16,419 nt of DNA from an uncultured Eubacteriales bacterium (GTDB taxonomy: Bacteria > Bacillota > Clostridia > Eubacteriales > Anaerofustaceae), in the NCBI GenBank assembly GCA_902796565.1, contig CADBPP010000305.1, forward strand, positions 1 through 16,419, given 5' to 3'. Both the position numbers and the translations under genes were made by a program. The notes below the pieces were generated by a model. It saw only the letters and a program-made list of their open reading frames with translations. It had not been told where the DNA came from and ran no database searches. Below are positions 7,539-15,406 of this stretch, one piece after another (positions within the stretch are counted from its first letter, which is position 1; each line of letters opens with the position of its first letter).

Positions 7539-8627
7539 TTAATTTTCCATTACACGGTCTATCACCGCGCTTCCGATGAGCTCGTCGCCGATGTAGAAAG
7601 CCCCGAACTGTCCCGGAGCGATGCCGCTCTGGGGCTCATCGAAGATCACGGAGACGCCCCTTCCGCTGCGTCTCAGGACCGCGGGGCGCTCGGTCTGGCG
7701 GTAGCGGTATTTGACCATGCAACGGATCTCGTCCCATTCCGCCGGGTTTATCAGATGGAGGCTGTCGGATTCGAAGCCGGCTGAAAAGAGCTTAGGGTTC
7801 GACGCGCCTTCGCATACCAAGAGGACATTGCGTTCCATGTCCTTTCCGCAGACGAACCATCTCTCTCCGCCGCCGATGTTGCCGATCCCGAGACCTCGCC
7901 TCTGGCCAATGGTATAGTACATGAGCCCGTCGTGGGAACCGATCACCCTGCCGGTGTCAGCGTCGACGATCTCACCGGGAGTCGCGGGAAGGTATCCCAT
8001 CAGGAACTTCTTGAAATTCCTCTCCCCGATGAAGCACACTCCGGTGGAGTCCTTCTTTTCGGCGGTGCGAAGCCCCAGCCGTGACGCGATACTCCTGACC
8101 TCGCTTTTCATCATCCCCCCCACGGGGAAGACGGCCGAGGCCACCTGGGCGGATGAGAGGGAACACAGAAAATAGCTCTGGTCCTTTCCCGGATCGGTCC
8201 CTTTCAGAAGATGCCCGCGGCCATCTTCGTCAACACTGTTTCTCACGTAGTGCCCTGTGGCGATCTTCTGTGCCCCGAAGGCAGTCCTGGCATAGTCCAG
8301 GAAGCATTTGAACTTTATCTCCGAATTGCACAGGATGTCCGGGTTCGGAGTCCTGCCCTTTTCATATTCCGAAAGGAAGTGGGTGAAGACCCTGTCCCAG
8401 TACTCCTTCGCGAAATTCACGGAATAGAAGGGGATCCCCAGCTTCAGGCATACGCTCTTTGCATCCTGGTAATCCTGAGCCGCGGTGCACTCGCCGCCTT
8501 GCTCCTCTTCCCAGTTGTTCATGAAAACGCCCGTCAGGCTGTATCCCGCTTCAGCGAGGATGTATGCGGCCACGGAGGAATCCACTCCGCCGCTCATGCC
8601 TATCACGATATTCCTGTCATCCATCAC
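7539..8627 (-). CDS. mnmA: tRNA-specific 2-thiouridylase MnmA
   Basis: MnmA installs the 2-thio group on wobble uridine U34 of tRNA-Lys, Glu and Gln, using ATP and a relayed persulfide sulfur. The 362-residue protein has the PP-loop SGGVDSS at 12-18, the conserved FMNNWEE segment, the catalytic cysteine C100 in NPDILCN, C198 in STGVCFIGERNF (the partner cysteine that forms the persulfide), the GHYVR motif and the C-terminal GQFGAFYIGDE of the beta-barrel domain. Length is normal. The reading frame opens with GTG (8627-8625), which overlaps the upstream ATPase stop as GTGA; an ATG follows immediately at 8624-8622. AGGGAG lies eight bases before the GTG and eleven before the ATG, so either start is possible. 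It is the last gene of a three-gene operon after the SbcD- and SbcC-like genes. Confidence 0.97.
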   Translation of the reverse strand: MMDDRNIVIGMSGGVDSSVAAYILAEAGYSLTGVFMNNWEEEQGGECTAAQDYQDAKSVCLKLGIPFYSVNFAKEYWDRVFTHFLSEYEKGRTPNPDILCNSEIKFKCFLDYARTAFGAQKIATGHYVRNSVDEDGRGHLLKGTDPGKDQSYFLCSLSSAQVASAVFPVGGMMKSEVRSIASRLGLRTAEKKDSTGVCFIGERNFKKFLMGYLPATPGEIVDADTGRVIGSHDGLMYYTIGQRRGLGIGNIGGGERWFVCGKDMERNVLLVCEGASNPKLFSAGFESDSLHLINPAEWDEIRCMVKYRYRQTERPAVLRRSGRGVSVIFDEPQSGIAPGQFGAFYIGDELIGSAVIDRVMEN

Positions 8628-11062
8628 AGCACAGTCTCCCTGTATTCAATCCCCAGCTCCTCCAGGCACTTCATCTCGTTGGGACGGCAAGTGAAGAGCA
8701 TCACCTGCCTGCGGGAGGCCACGTCCCCCAGGTATCTGAGTATGTTCGTGAGTCTCTCGTCATCGTACTGCACGAAGCAGTCGTCCAGGAAAATGGGGAC
8801 GGTCTTATCCTCGATGAGGAGCTCCGCAATGGCGAAGCGCACGGCAAAGTAAAGCTGGTCCATCGTAGCGCCCGAAAGGTCCGTGATGTCGGCGTAGCGG
8901 GAGCTTTCCGCATCGAAGACGCTGACATGCATGTCCTCGTCCACTTTCACCTGAGTATACTTGCCGGCGGTGATGTCGGAAGCTATCTGAGATACGAAGG
9001 CGTTGAAGATATCGGAGAAGTCTCCCCGGATCTCCTTTGACGCGTTAACTATCGTATCTTCCGCCAGGGCGTAGGCGTCGGAGAGCCTCTCGCATTCTGC
9101 GAGCTCCTTCTCACACTGACCCATCTCCTCATCTATTATGTTGAGGGGCCTGCTTCCGGCTTCCGACGCGGAGATGATCCCGTTCAGATTCGCGGTACGG
9201 GAAGCGATCTCGGCGCGCCTGGAACGCACCTCCTCCAGCTTCATGCGGCTGAGAGTGCTGTCCGTATCCTTTGCCTTCGAAGCAGTCTCCCTCAGCTCCT
9301 CCGCCTTCTCCCTGAGGGACTCCTCGGTCTCACCCTCCAGGAGCCGGCCGAGCCTCGCGGTGCGCTCCTCCAGCCTCTGGCGTATGGCGCCAAGCTGGCG
9401 GCTTATCTCTATCATCCTTCTCATGGTGTCCTCGTCCGGAGCGCCGGCTTCGGAAAGGATGCTGCCTTTAAGGCTGTTGTAATGCTTTTCCTTTGCTTCG
9501 GCAGCCTGCTTCTGGGCGCGGATGTTCTCGAGGCCCGCCTCCACCTTGTTCTTCTTCTCGGTGTATTCTCTGTAGGACGAGAGGATCTCGTCGCTCCTCT
9601 CGAAGATCCGTTTCAGTTCATCCTCGTCCTTCGCGGAGTATTTCTCCCTGAGCGCATCCATCTGGGAAAGGGCCGCCACCTCCACCGCGATGCTCTTCTG
9701 CATCAGGGTATCGAACCTGATGCTTCTCGGTTCGGTTTTCCTGAAGGAATGCAGAGCCGCTGCGAAGCCACCGAATGTTATCAGTGAGAGAGCTCCGCAT
9801 ACGGCTGCATACATGTACAGGTCCTTACCGGCAGCCCCGAAATATGTCAGTGCGGCAAGAGCGGCAGCTCCCGCCAGAAGCAGGCACGCGAGGATAAGGA
9901 GCACGTTCTTTCTCTTTCTCAGCTCCTCGGTCTTCCTTCTGAGGGCCTTCTGCCTTCCCTCGGCATTGATGCTTCTTATCTTTTCGAGTCTTTCGGCGAG
10001 ACCGGAGTAAAGAAGGCTGTCCTCCTTCACGGACTCCTGTCCCGCGTCGAGGATATCCTTTATACGCTCTCCCTTTTCGTTGAGTATCCCAAGGGCCTTT
10101 TGGGCCTTCTCCTCGGAGGAAGAAAGCTCCTCCCACACCGTATGGGCCTCCTGGGCGGCGGTGGCATAGCGCAGGTATCTTTCATAATCCGCTTCGTCTA
10201 TGGAAAGCTTCGTATCGAGAAGCTCCCTGTCCTTTTGAATGTCTTCCTTCAGCGCGGCGTATTCGTCATAACGCTCCACTACCCTGAGGGCATCTTCGGA
10301 ACGAAGGGCTTCCATCAGGCTCTTTTCCCTAAGCTCCAGGGAGCGGTCCTCATCCTCCATGGCCCTGATGTCCATGTAGGCGCCCTCCACTTCACTCTTG
10401 ACTCTGAGGGCTTCGTCATACTCATTCCTGAGCTCGGCAAGTCTTGAAGAGGCCATGCCCATCCTTGAGCGGCTCTGCCGGCGGGTGCCCACGGCATCGC
10501 GCAGCTTCCTTATGCGCTCCAGGGCGCCGCTGTAGCTGACGTCTGCGGAATGGGAATCCCTGGCTCTGACCAGCAGTTCCCCTATCTCCTTCGAGAGCTC
10601 CTCCCCGGTGGCGCACTTCATCTGGGAGATGCTTACTGTGTTTTCAAAGAGGACTCTGTTTATCCCCAGATCCCGGTCGACGCGGAACATCTTCGTTACG
10701 GGATCGAACTCCAGTGAGGAGGTGATGTCCCTTCCCGCCTTCTCGTCGAACATCCTGACCTCTTCGGCCTTTTTTGAGAAGTTTCTGTATACGGTATAGC
10801 TTCCCCCGGATGCGGTGTCGTAGGTTATGCTGCCGCTGTAATTGTCGGTGTTCCAGGGGCGGCAGCGTTCCAGCTCCGAAGTGTACTGCCTGTTCTTGCT
10901 GTAGGGCTTGAAGAAACCGAAGAACACCGCCCCTATGAACCTGTGCAGCGTGCTCTTTCCGGCTTCGTTGTTTCCGTAGATGACGTTGAGCCCGTCGGAA
11001 AGGGAATAGGACCGGTCAGTGAGCTTCCCGAAGCCGTTCACCATGATCTTTCTGATCTTCAC
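8624..11062 (-). CDS. SbcC/YhaN-like AAA ATPase with central membrane hairpin
   Basis: This 812-residue SMC/Rad50-like ATPase probably works with the adjacent metallophosphoesterase on DNA ends. The N-terminal half of the nucleotide site has Walker A GNNEAGKST at 30-38. The C-terminal half has an ABC-type signature LSGATMDQ at 729-736 and Walker B VPIFLDD at 755-761. Between them are charged coiled-coil stretches (about 200-385 and 445-690). In place of the zinc hook (CxxC) of true SbcC/Rad50, the coiled-coil tip carries two hydrophobic helices at about 386-407 and 416-437 with a short loop, so the protein is probably anchored in the membrane like Bacillus YhaN (AAA_27 type). The start is GTG with GGAGGTGGG upstream and overlaps the phosphoesterase stop as GTGA. 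Known family members belong to repair or recombination ATPases; the exact activity here is inferred. Confidence 0.92.
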   Translation of the reverse strand: MKIRKIMVNGFGKLTDRSYSLSDGLNVIYGNNEAGKSTLHRFIGAVFFGFFKPYSKNRQYTSELERCRPWNTDNYSGSITYDTASGGSYTVYRNFSKKAEEVRMFDEKAGRDITSSLEFDPVTKMFRVDRDLGINRVLFENTVSISQMKCATGEELSKEIGELLVRARDSHSADVSYSGALERIRKLRDAVGTRRQSRSRMGMASSRLAELRNEYDEALRVKSEVEGAYMDIRAMEDEDRSLELREKSLMEALRSEDALRVVERYDEYAALKEDIQKDRELLDTKLSIDEADYERYLRYATAAQEAHTVWEELSSSEEKAQKALGILNEKGERIKDILDAGQESVKEDSLLYSGLAERLEKIRSINAEGRQKALRRKTEELRKRKNVLLILACLLLAGAAALAALTYFGAAGKDLYMYAAVCGALSLITFGGFAAALHSFRKTEPRSIRFDTLMQKSIAVEVAALSQMDALREKYSAKDEDELKRIFERSDEILSSYREYTEKKNKVEAGLENIRAQKQAAEAKEKHYNSLKGSILSEAGAPDEDTMRRMIEISRQLGAIRQRLEERTARLGRLLEGETEESLREKAEELRETASKAKDTDSTLSRMKLEEVRSRRAEIASRTANLNGIISASEAGSRPLNIIDEEMGQCEKELAECERLSDAYALAEDTIVNASKEIRGDFSDIFNAFVSQIASDITAGKYTQVKVDEDMHVSVFDAESSRYADITDLSGATMDQLYFAVRFAIAELLIEDKTVPIFLDDCFVQYDDERLTNILRYLGDVASRRQVMLFTCRPNEMKCLEELGIEYRETVL

Positions 11063-12138
11063 TTTTTCCCACCTCCGCTCTCAAGAAGGGCATCCAGACC
11101 GCAGTAAAGGGCCGTTCTGGCCTTTTCGTCCGTCGCGGCGTCGTTCATAAGTGCCAGGATGAATCTTCCTATTATATTGTCGGAATTGTCCCGGTACAGC
11201 CTTATCAGGTCGTAGTCGGCTCTTGTCCCGTCCACAACGCACAGGTATCTGTAATCCCCTTCCATCTCATCCTTAAGGAAGGAAAGGTCCATGGAGGGAT
11301 CCCTCGTCCCGGTGAGCTTCACCCTCACGTGATCCCCGGGCCCGGCGCCGACGGAGGTTCTGATCTTTTCCTTCAGGGCGCTGTGGTCAGTTATCCCTGT
11401 TATGTCGACTTCCGAGCTGATGAAACGTGTGGACGCGAAGGGGACGAATCGTGGGATGAATTTCCCGTCCTCTTCCTCCACGAGGATGTAGCCGTGATCC
11501 CCGTCCTCGGAAAAGTCCAGTGGCTCAAGGCTCCCGGGATAGCATATGTTCTCTCGGACCGCTCCCGGTTTGTGGATATGGCCCAATGCCACGTAGTCAA
11601 AGCCGATGCCGGCGAGCATCTTGACGTTCACGGGCATGTATTCGCTGCGGCGGGTGACGTCGCAGTGCAGCACCAGTATGTTCTTCTCGGATCTGTCAGG
11701 CTCCGGCACGTCAAAGGGTATGCTGTCGTAGCGTTCCCTGTCCCAGGAGAAGCCGTATACGTTCACCCCCAGGTCGGGGAATTCCATCCTGCTCATCTCC
11801 GCAGGGAAGATGGTAACGTTGTCCGGGAAGTCTATCCCTTCGTAGAGGCTGGTCCTGCTCAGCGGATCGTGGTTCCCGCAGCTTATCAGGACTCTGGTAT
11901 CCGGGATCTCCCTGAAAAAGTCCGCGGCCCTCTTGATGTCGCTGCTCCTGGCGCAGCGGGTCTCGAACAGGTCCCCGGCGATGATGAGCATGTCGGCTTC
12001 CTGCTCCTTCACCTCCCCTATCAGGGATGAGAAGGTGCGCCATATCTGCTTTCTGTGCTCTTCCGACGCTTCGGGGCTGAGGCTTGAATGCCTCATATCC
12101 ATGCATAAATGTATGTCAGCCGTATGAATGATCTTCAA
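11059..12138 (-). CDS. SbcD/YhaO-like DNA repair metallophosphoesterase
   Basis: This 359-residue calcineurin-type phosphoesterase is the likely nuclease subunit paired with the downstream ATPase. The metal-binding set is complete: D8 and H10 (HTADIH), D56 (GDLFE), N89 and H90 (GNHD), H158 (LHCD), and H187 and H189 (GHIH). The C-terminal part (about 230-359) resembles the accessory domain of Mre11/SbcD proteins. The frame starts with TTG at 12138-12136, with GGAG eight bases upstream. The first residues, KIIHTADIHL, are where such proteins normally begin, so TTG is likely the true start. It is the first gene of the operon and overlaps the ATPase start by four bases. Length is close to YhaO and SbcD. 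Confidence 0.94.
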   Translation of the reverse strand: MKIIHTADIHLCMDMRHSSLSPEASEEHRKQIWRTFSSLIGEVKEQEADMLIIAGDLFETRCARSSDIKRAADFFREIPDTRVLISCGNHDPLSRTSLYEGIDFPDNVTIFPAEMSRMEFPDLGVNVYGFSWDRERYDSIPFDVPEPDRSEKNILVLHCDVTRRSEYMPVNVKMLAGIGFDYVALGHIHKPGAVRENICYPGSLEPLDFSEDGDHGYILVEEEDGKFIPRFVPFASTRFISSEVDITGITDHSALKEKIRTSVGAGPGDHVRVKLTGTRDPSMDLSFLKDEMEGDYRYLCVVDGTRADYDLIRLYRDNSDNIIGRFILALMNDAATDEKARTALYCGLDALLESGGGKK

Positions 12139-12192
12139 TTCTTTTCTCCTGAACAGTACGGGAGCATGTCATTCCCTTCCCGCACAGCTTTA

Positions 12193-12201
12193 ATTATACC
12201 A
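12193..12201 (-). promoter_or_regulatory. Extended -10 promoter for the sbcD-like/sbcC-like/mnmA operon
   Basis: On the minus strand TGGTATAAT forms an exact -10 with an extended TGn element, about 55 bases before the TTG start of the phosphoesterase gene. The hexamer 17 bases upstream (GATATT) is a poor -35, consistent with extended -10 promoters that depend little on it. Confidence 0.6.
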
Positions 12202-12294
12202 TACATCTTACCGGCAATATCCCATTCCGCCGTCATCCGCTGAAAGGCGGACAAAAAAATACCTTTAAAAGAGCAAAAAAGTTTGCGTTACTTC

Positions 12295-12323
12295 TTGCAT
12301 CGGTCTATATGTTATGTTATTAT
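12295..12323 (+). promoter_or_regulatory. Promoter of tRNA-Lys(CTT)
   Basis: The -35 box TTGCAT (12295-12300) and the -10 box TATTAT (12318-12323) have the ideal 17-base spacing. The tRNA begins 23 bases downstream. A second possible -10, TATAGT at 12321-12326, has a less favourable spacing of 20. Confidence 0.65.
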
Positions 12324-12346
12324 AGTCAAGCGTTATTTGAAACGTT

Positions 12347-12422
12347 GGTCCATTAGCTCAGTTGGTAGAGCACCTGACTCTTAATCAGGGTGTCCAGGGT
12401 TCGAGCCCCTGATGGATCACCA
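12347..12422 (+). tRNA. tRNA-Lys, anticodon CTT (reads AAG)
   Basis: The acceptor GGTCCAT pairs with ATGGATC. The D arm is GCTC/GAGC. The anticodon stem CCTGA/TCAGG encloses a loop CTCTTAA with anticodon CTT. The T arm encloses TTCGAGC, the discriminator is A and CCA is encoded (12420-12422). Because the wobble base is C, this tRNA is not itself a substrate for the neighbouring MnmA. Confidence 0.97.
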
Positions 12423-12435
12423 TTTTTGTATCCGG

Positions 12436-12460
12436 GCCTTTTTTCAAAGGCTTTTTTTGT
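12436..12460 (+). terminator. Rho-independent terminator after tRNA-Lys
   Basis: The stem GCCTTT/AAAGGC (12436-12441 with 12446-12451) has a four-base loop TTTC and is followed by seven T's. It lies 13 bases after the tRNA and separates it from the peptidase gene. Confidence 0.85.
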
Positions 12461-12499
12461 TTTTAATCATTCCCTAATCGACTTTTGCATATGCACGTA

Positions 12500-12508
12500 T
12501 GGTAAGAT
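12500..12508 (+). promoter_or_regulatory. Extended -10 element upstream of clostripain-like gene
   Basis: TGGTAAGAT (12500-12508) is a TGn-extended -10 located about 36 bases before the peptidase start. No strong -35 is seen at 17 bases. It lies between the tRNA-Lys terminator and the AGGAGG ribosome binding site, so it is the best candidate promoter for the two-gene peptidase unit. Confidence 0.45.
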
Positions 12509-12544
12509 TAAAGCAGACTAAAGTAATGCAAGGAGGTATGCTCC

Positions 12545-15007
12545 ATGTTTTGCAAATATTGCGGAAAACAGCTGTCCGACGACGCTGAGTTCTGTTCGGG
12601 CTGCGGCCGTCCCACAGGGGTAAAGCGGGTGGTCACAAGGCCCTCCCAGCCCGCCGCAGGCAATCCCGCTTCCGGAACATATCCGGCGCGGCCGGCACAG
12701 AACCAGAATCAGGGATCGGTGCCCCCGGGATACACCGGGGTGAACACAGGTTACAGTGCGCCCCGCCAGAGCGTCCCGACGCAGCGGACCTACGGCCCAC
12801 AGGGCGGTTACCGGAACGCGGGAGGCTATGCGCCACAGGGAGGGTACTCTCCCCAGGGTGGTTATCAGAACGCGGGCTACGGCTACCAGAATCCCTATCA
12901 GCAGCCCGTCAGGAAAAGAAAGAGTCCTCTTCTGTGGATCATCGCGGGCCTTCTGGTCATCGCGCTGCTCTCCGGCGTCGCGGGAAACTTCTTCGGCACG
13001 GATGACAGTTACAGCTCCCATTACGGACATCATTATTATTCGGGAGGAAACAATAACTCCTCAGGGTCGGGCTCCACTTCGACGCCCACCGGCACCCCCA
13101 CAGCCACCGGAACGGGGATCTACTCGACGGACCTTCCGACAGCGGGGCTTCGTAACTTCTACGTAAACACAGCAAATGCCCAGAGCGCCACGGTCATGAT
13201 CTACATGGTGGGAAGCAACCTCGAATCCCAGAACGGATGCGGAACGGCCGACCTCATCGAGATCGCCAACGCTAACTTCGGAGACAATGTCAACGTGGTC
13301 GTACAGACGGGCGGGACCACCTACTGGAAGAACGACGTCATGGATGACGGGACCGTACAGAGATGGGAAGTGAAGAACGGCAAGTTCACGGAACTGGAGG
13401 ACCTGGGCAAGCAGAGGATGCTGGTCGATTACTCCCTCAGTGACTTCATCACCTTCGCGGCGGACGAATACCCCGCTGACAGATATATTCTTATCATGTG
13501 GGATCACGGCGGAGGAAGTCTCTACGGCTTCGGCTATGACGAGCTGTACACCAACGACACGATGTTTCTGACCAACATCTATTCGGCTCTGAAGATGTCA
13601 AACGTCAAGTTCGACTTTATCGGATTCGACGCATGTCTGATGGCTACGGTGGAGACCGCCCTTGCCATGGAGCCCTTCGCGGACTATCTGATAGCCAGTG
13701 AGGAGACTGAGCCCGGCGGAGGCTGGTACTACACCAACTGGCTCACGGAGCTTTCCCGCAACACCTCCATCAATACCGTCGAGCTTGGCAGGATGATTGT
13801 CGACGATTTCATAGAGCACAGCACCAAGGATGACACCCTCTCTGTGGTGTCCCTCCGGGAGATACCCAGGGTATACAAGGAACTCAGCAGCTTCCTGGAG
13901 AACGCGAGGAGCACCGTGCTCCCGATGGACTACACCATCATCTCCACCGCCAGAGCCAACGCAAAGGCCTACGCAGACGGTGAATATGATCTGGTGGACA
14001 TACTGGATTTCTCTGGCCGCGTCACCTCCATCGATTCGGAGGCTCTGAGCGAAGCCATCGCCAGCGCCGTCAAGTACCGCAACAACTGCGCCATCCAGGG
14101 CTCCTGCGGACTGTCCATGTACTTCCCCTATACGGATCTGGATGTCTACAGCTACGCCAGGAACATTTTCAGCCAGGTGGGTTATTCCGGAAGCTGCCTG
14201 AGCTTCTTCGATGACTTCGTGAACGTCATGGTCCATGGCCAGGTGCCCACCTACCGTACCACGGGTGACGACAGCGTCACCGTGTATGAATCGGGCGTAA
14301 CGGACTATTCGGGGGAGGAATGGTACGACGCCACTGTCATAACCCATGACACCACCACCTTCAGCATCCAGGACAGAATGGAGCTGGTTCTGGGCGATGA
14401 CGGAAAGTACGTTCTTGCCATCTCGGACGAGGACTGGGACGCCATAACCAGCATACTTCTGGAAGCCATGTACGATGACGGCGAAGGCTATATCTACCTC
14501 GGCAGCGACCAGTATTTCACCCTCGACGACGATGACAATCTGATAGTCGACTACGACAACACCTGGGTCGCGCTGAACGGCCGTGTGGTGGTGTATTACG
14601 CCAGCTCCATCCAGCACCGCGAGGACGGCACATCGGTGTTCACCGGAGTGGTGCCCGCCGTGCTCAACGATGACACCGACATCGAGATCATGCTGAAGTA
14701 CGATGCCGAGAATCCGGGAGGCTATGTGGAGGGCTACCGCTACAAGTCGGATGACTCCAACGTGCAGAGCCGAAACTACCTGCAGTTCGAGGAGGGCGAC
14801 AAGATCGACTTCACATGCAGCTACTACAAATATGACGGCACCTATGACGCGGATTACATCCTCACTGACAAGACCATCGTCTACGATCCTGCCGAAGGTC
14901 TGACCACCAGCTACGAGGACGTGGGCCCCAACCCCGTGAGGATCTGCTACAGACTGACCGACATCTACTGCAACGAATACTGGACGGAAGAGCTGATCTA
15001 CCGTTAG
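12545..15007 (+). CDS. Membrane-anchored clostripain-family (C11) cysteine peptidase with N-terminal zinc ribbon
   Basis: This 820-residue protein has a clear modular layout. Residues 1-24 are a zinc ribbon with C3, C6, C17 and C20 (FCKYCGK, FCSGCGR). Residues 84-118 are a Gly/Tyr/Gln-rich repeat. Residues 128-147 form one membrane helix (LLWIIAGLLVIALLSGVAG), followed by a Ser/Thr/Gly linker. From about 215 comes a C11 peptidase domain: VMIYMVGSNLE, catalytic His321 in IMWDHGGG and catalytic Cys364 in GFDACLMATVE, then SEETEPGGGWYY. The C-terminal third, rich in Asp and Tyr, is unassigned. Clostripain-type enzymes cut after basic residues. The orientation (basic KRK before the helix) puts the zinc ribbon inside and the peptidase outside. 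Start ATG at 12545 has AGGAGG eight bases upstream. There is no cleavable signal peptide, and a 93-residue gene follows 15 bases downstream. Confidence 0.93.
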   Translation: MFCKYCGKQLSDDAEFCSGCGRPTGVKRVVTRPSQPAAGNPASGTYPARPAQNQNQGSVPPGYTGVNTGYSAPRQSVPTQRTYGPQGGYRNAGGYAPQGGYSPQGGYQNAGYGYQNPYQQPVRKRKSPLLWIIAGLLVIALLSGVAGNFFGTDDSYSSHYGHHYYSGGNNNSSGSGSTSTPTGTPTATGTGIYSTDLPTAGLRNFYVNTANAQSATVMIYMVGSNLESQNGCGTADLIEIANANFGDNVNVVVQTGGTTYWKNDVMDDGTVQRWEVKNGKFTELEDLGKQRMLVDYSLSDFITFAADEYPADRYILIMWDHGGGSLYGFGYDELYTNDTMFLTNIYSALKMSNVKFDFIGFDACLMATVETALAMEPFADYLIASEETEPGGGWYYTNWLTELSRNTSINTVELGRMIVDDFIEHSTKDDTLSVVSLREIPRVYKELSSFLENARSTVLPMDYTIISTARANAKAYADGEYDLVDILDFSGRVTSIDSEALSEAIASAVKYRNNCAIQGSCGLSMYFPYTDLDVYSYARNIFSQVGYSGSCLSFFDDFVNVMVHGQVPTYRTTGDDSVTVYESGVTDYSGEEWYDATVITHDTTTFSIQDRMELVLGDDGKYVLAISDEDWDAITSILLEAMYDDGEGYIYLGSDQYFTLDDDDNLIVDYDNTWVALNGRVVVYYASSIQHREDGTSVFTGVVPAVLNDDTDIEIMLKYDAENPGGYVEGYRYKSDDSNVQSRNYLQFEEGDKIDFTCSYYKYDGTYDADYILTDKTIVYDPAEGLTTSYEDVGPNPVRICYRLTDIYCNEYWTEELIYR
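12794..12898 (+). repeat. In-frame Gly-Tyr-Gln low-complexity repeat in peptidase gene
   Basis: The segment encodes imperfect repeats of the type PQGGY and QNAGY (residues 84-118). At the DNA level the CAGGG(C/T)GGTTA units are near-identical, so the tract could expand or shrink by slippage or recombination. It links the zinc ribbon to the membrane helix on the predicted cytoplasmic side. Confidence 0.8.
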
Positions 15008-15022
15008 AACCGGAGGTTAAAT

Positions 15023-15304
15023 ATGTACCGTATCAACATCCTCGAACAGGACGGCCACTTCGAGATAGAACTGGAGGAGAAGCCTTCTGCCTCCGGAAGG
15101 GATCACCACATAGTCCATACGGAGGAGCTGGATGACCTGCTGGCAGCAAAGAAGCGCTACCACATGCTCCGCACCTTCGATGACGACATGATCCGTTCCA
15201 TCGTCAGCAGCGCTTCCGCTGCCAGGCCGGAGGTGGAATCCGCGCTGGATACGATCCTGGGAAGAAAACTCAAGAAGAACGTCACCATGCACGTAAAACC
15301 GTAA
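15023..15304 (+). CDS. Conserved-looking small protein of unknown function
   Basis: This 93-residue, soluble, charged protein has no signal peptide and no membrane segment. The sequence begins MYRINILEQDGHFEIELEE and looks like a short beta hairpin followed by helices (ELDDLLAAKKRYHML, DDDMIRSIVSSASAA, EVESALDTILGRKL). I do not recognise a family. It has a GGAGG ribosome binding site, starts 15 bases after the peptidase stop and ends just before a strong hairpin, so it is almost surely co-transcribed with the peptidase. A role beside that protein's cytoplasmic zinc ribbon is possible but unproven. Confidence 0.75.
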   Translation: MYRINILEQDGHFEIELEEKPSASGRDHHIVHTEELDDLLAAKKRYHMLRTFDDDMIRSIVSSASAARPEVESALDTILGRKLKKNVTMHVKP

Positions 15305-15307
15305 CGC

Positions 15308-15335
15308 AAAGGCCCGGGAACATCCCCGGGCCTTT
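15308..15335 (+). terminator. Terminator of the peptidase/small-protein unit
   Basis: A perfect 11-base-pair stem, AAAGGCCCGGG with CCCGGGCCTTT (15308-15318 with 15325-15335), has loop AACATC and starts four bases after the stop codon. The descending arm ends in TTT followed by GTC, so the U tract is short but the stem is very stable. Confidence 0.8.
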
Positions 15336-15368
15336 GTCATCCAAAAGCATGATTTTTCCCAAAACCGC

Positions 15369-15397
15369 TTGAAATCAAAGCATTTATGGTATATACT
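15369..15397 (+). promoter_or_regulatory. Promoter of tRNA-Thr(TGT)
   Basis: The -35 TTGAAA (15369-15374) and the -10 TATACT (15392-15397) are 17 bases apart and end nine bases before the tRNA. Confidence 0.65.
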
Positions 15398-15406
15398 TAT
15401 TCAGTC

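Noticed and set aside
7520..7540. AATGGG/CCCATT inverted repeat at the mnmA stop, as a terminator
   Set aside because: The stem is only six pairs, overlaps the stop codon and lacks a following U tract on the minus strand.
8624..12138. SbcD/SbcC-like pair as an anti-phage defence system
   Set aside because: The pair resembles the chromosomal YhaO/YhaN type, is coupled to the core gene mnmA and lies away from other defence or mobile genes, so a housekeeping DNA-processing role is more likely.
12780..12900. Repeat tract as a CRISPR array or VNTR outside genes
   Set aside because: The repeats are in frame within the peptidase gene and encode a Gly-Tyr-Gln linker; there are no unique spacers.
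13598..14617. Long minus-strand open frame (339 codons) inside the clostripain-like gene
   Set aside because: It is the antisense shadow of the peptidase domain, whose catalytic His and Cys motifs are on the plus strand; its product has no recognisable features and no ribosome binding site.
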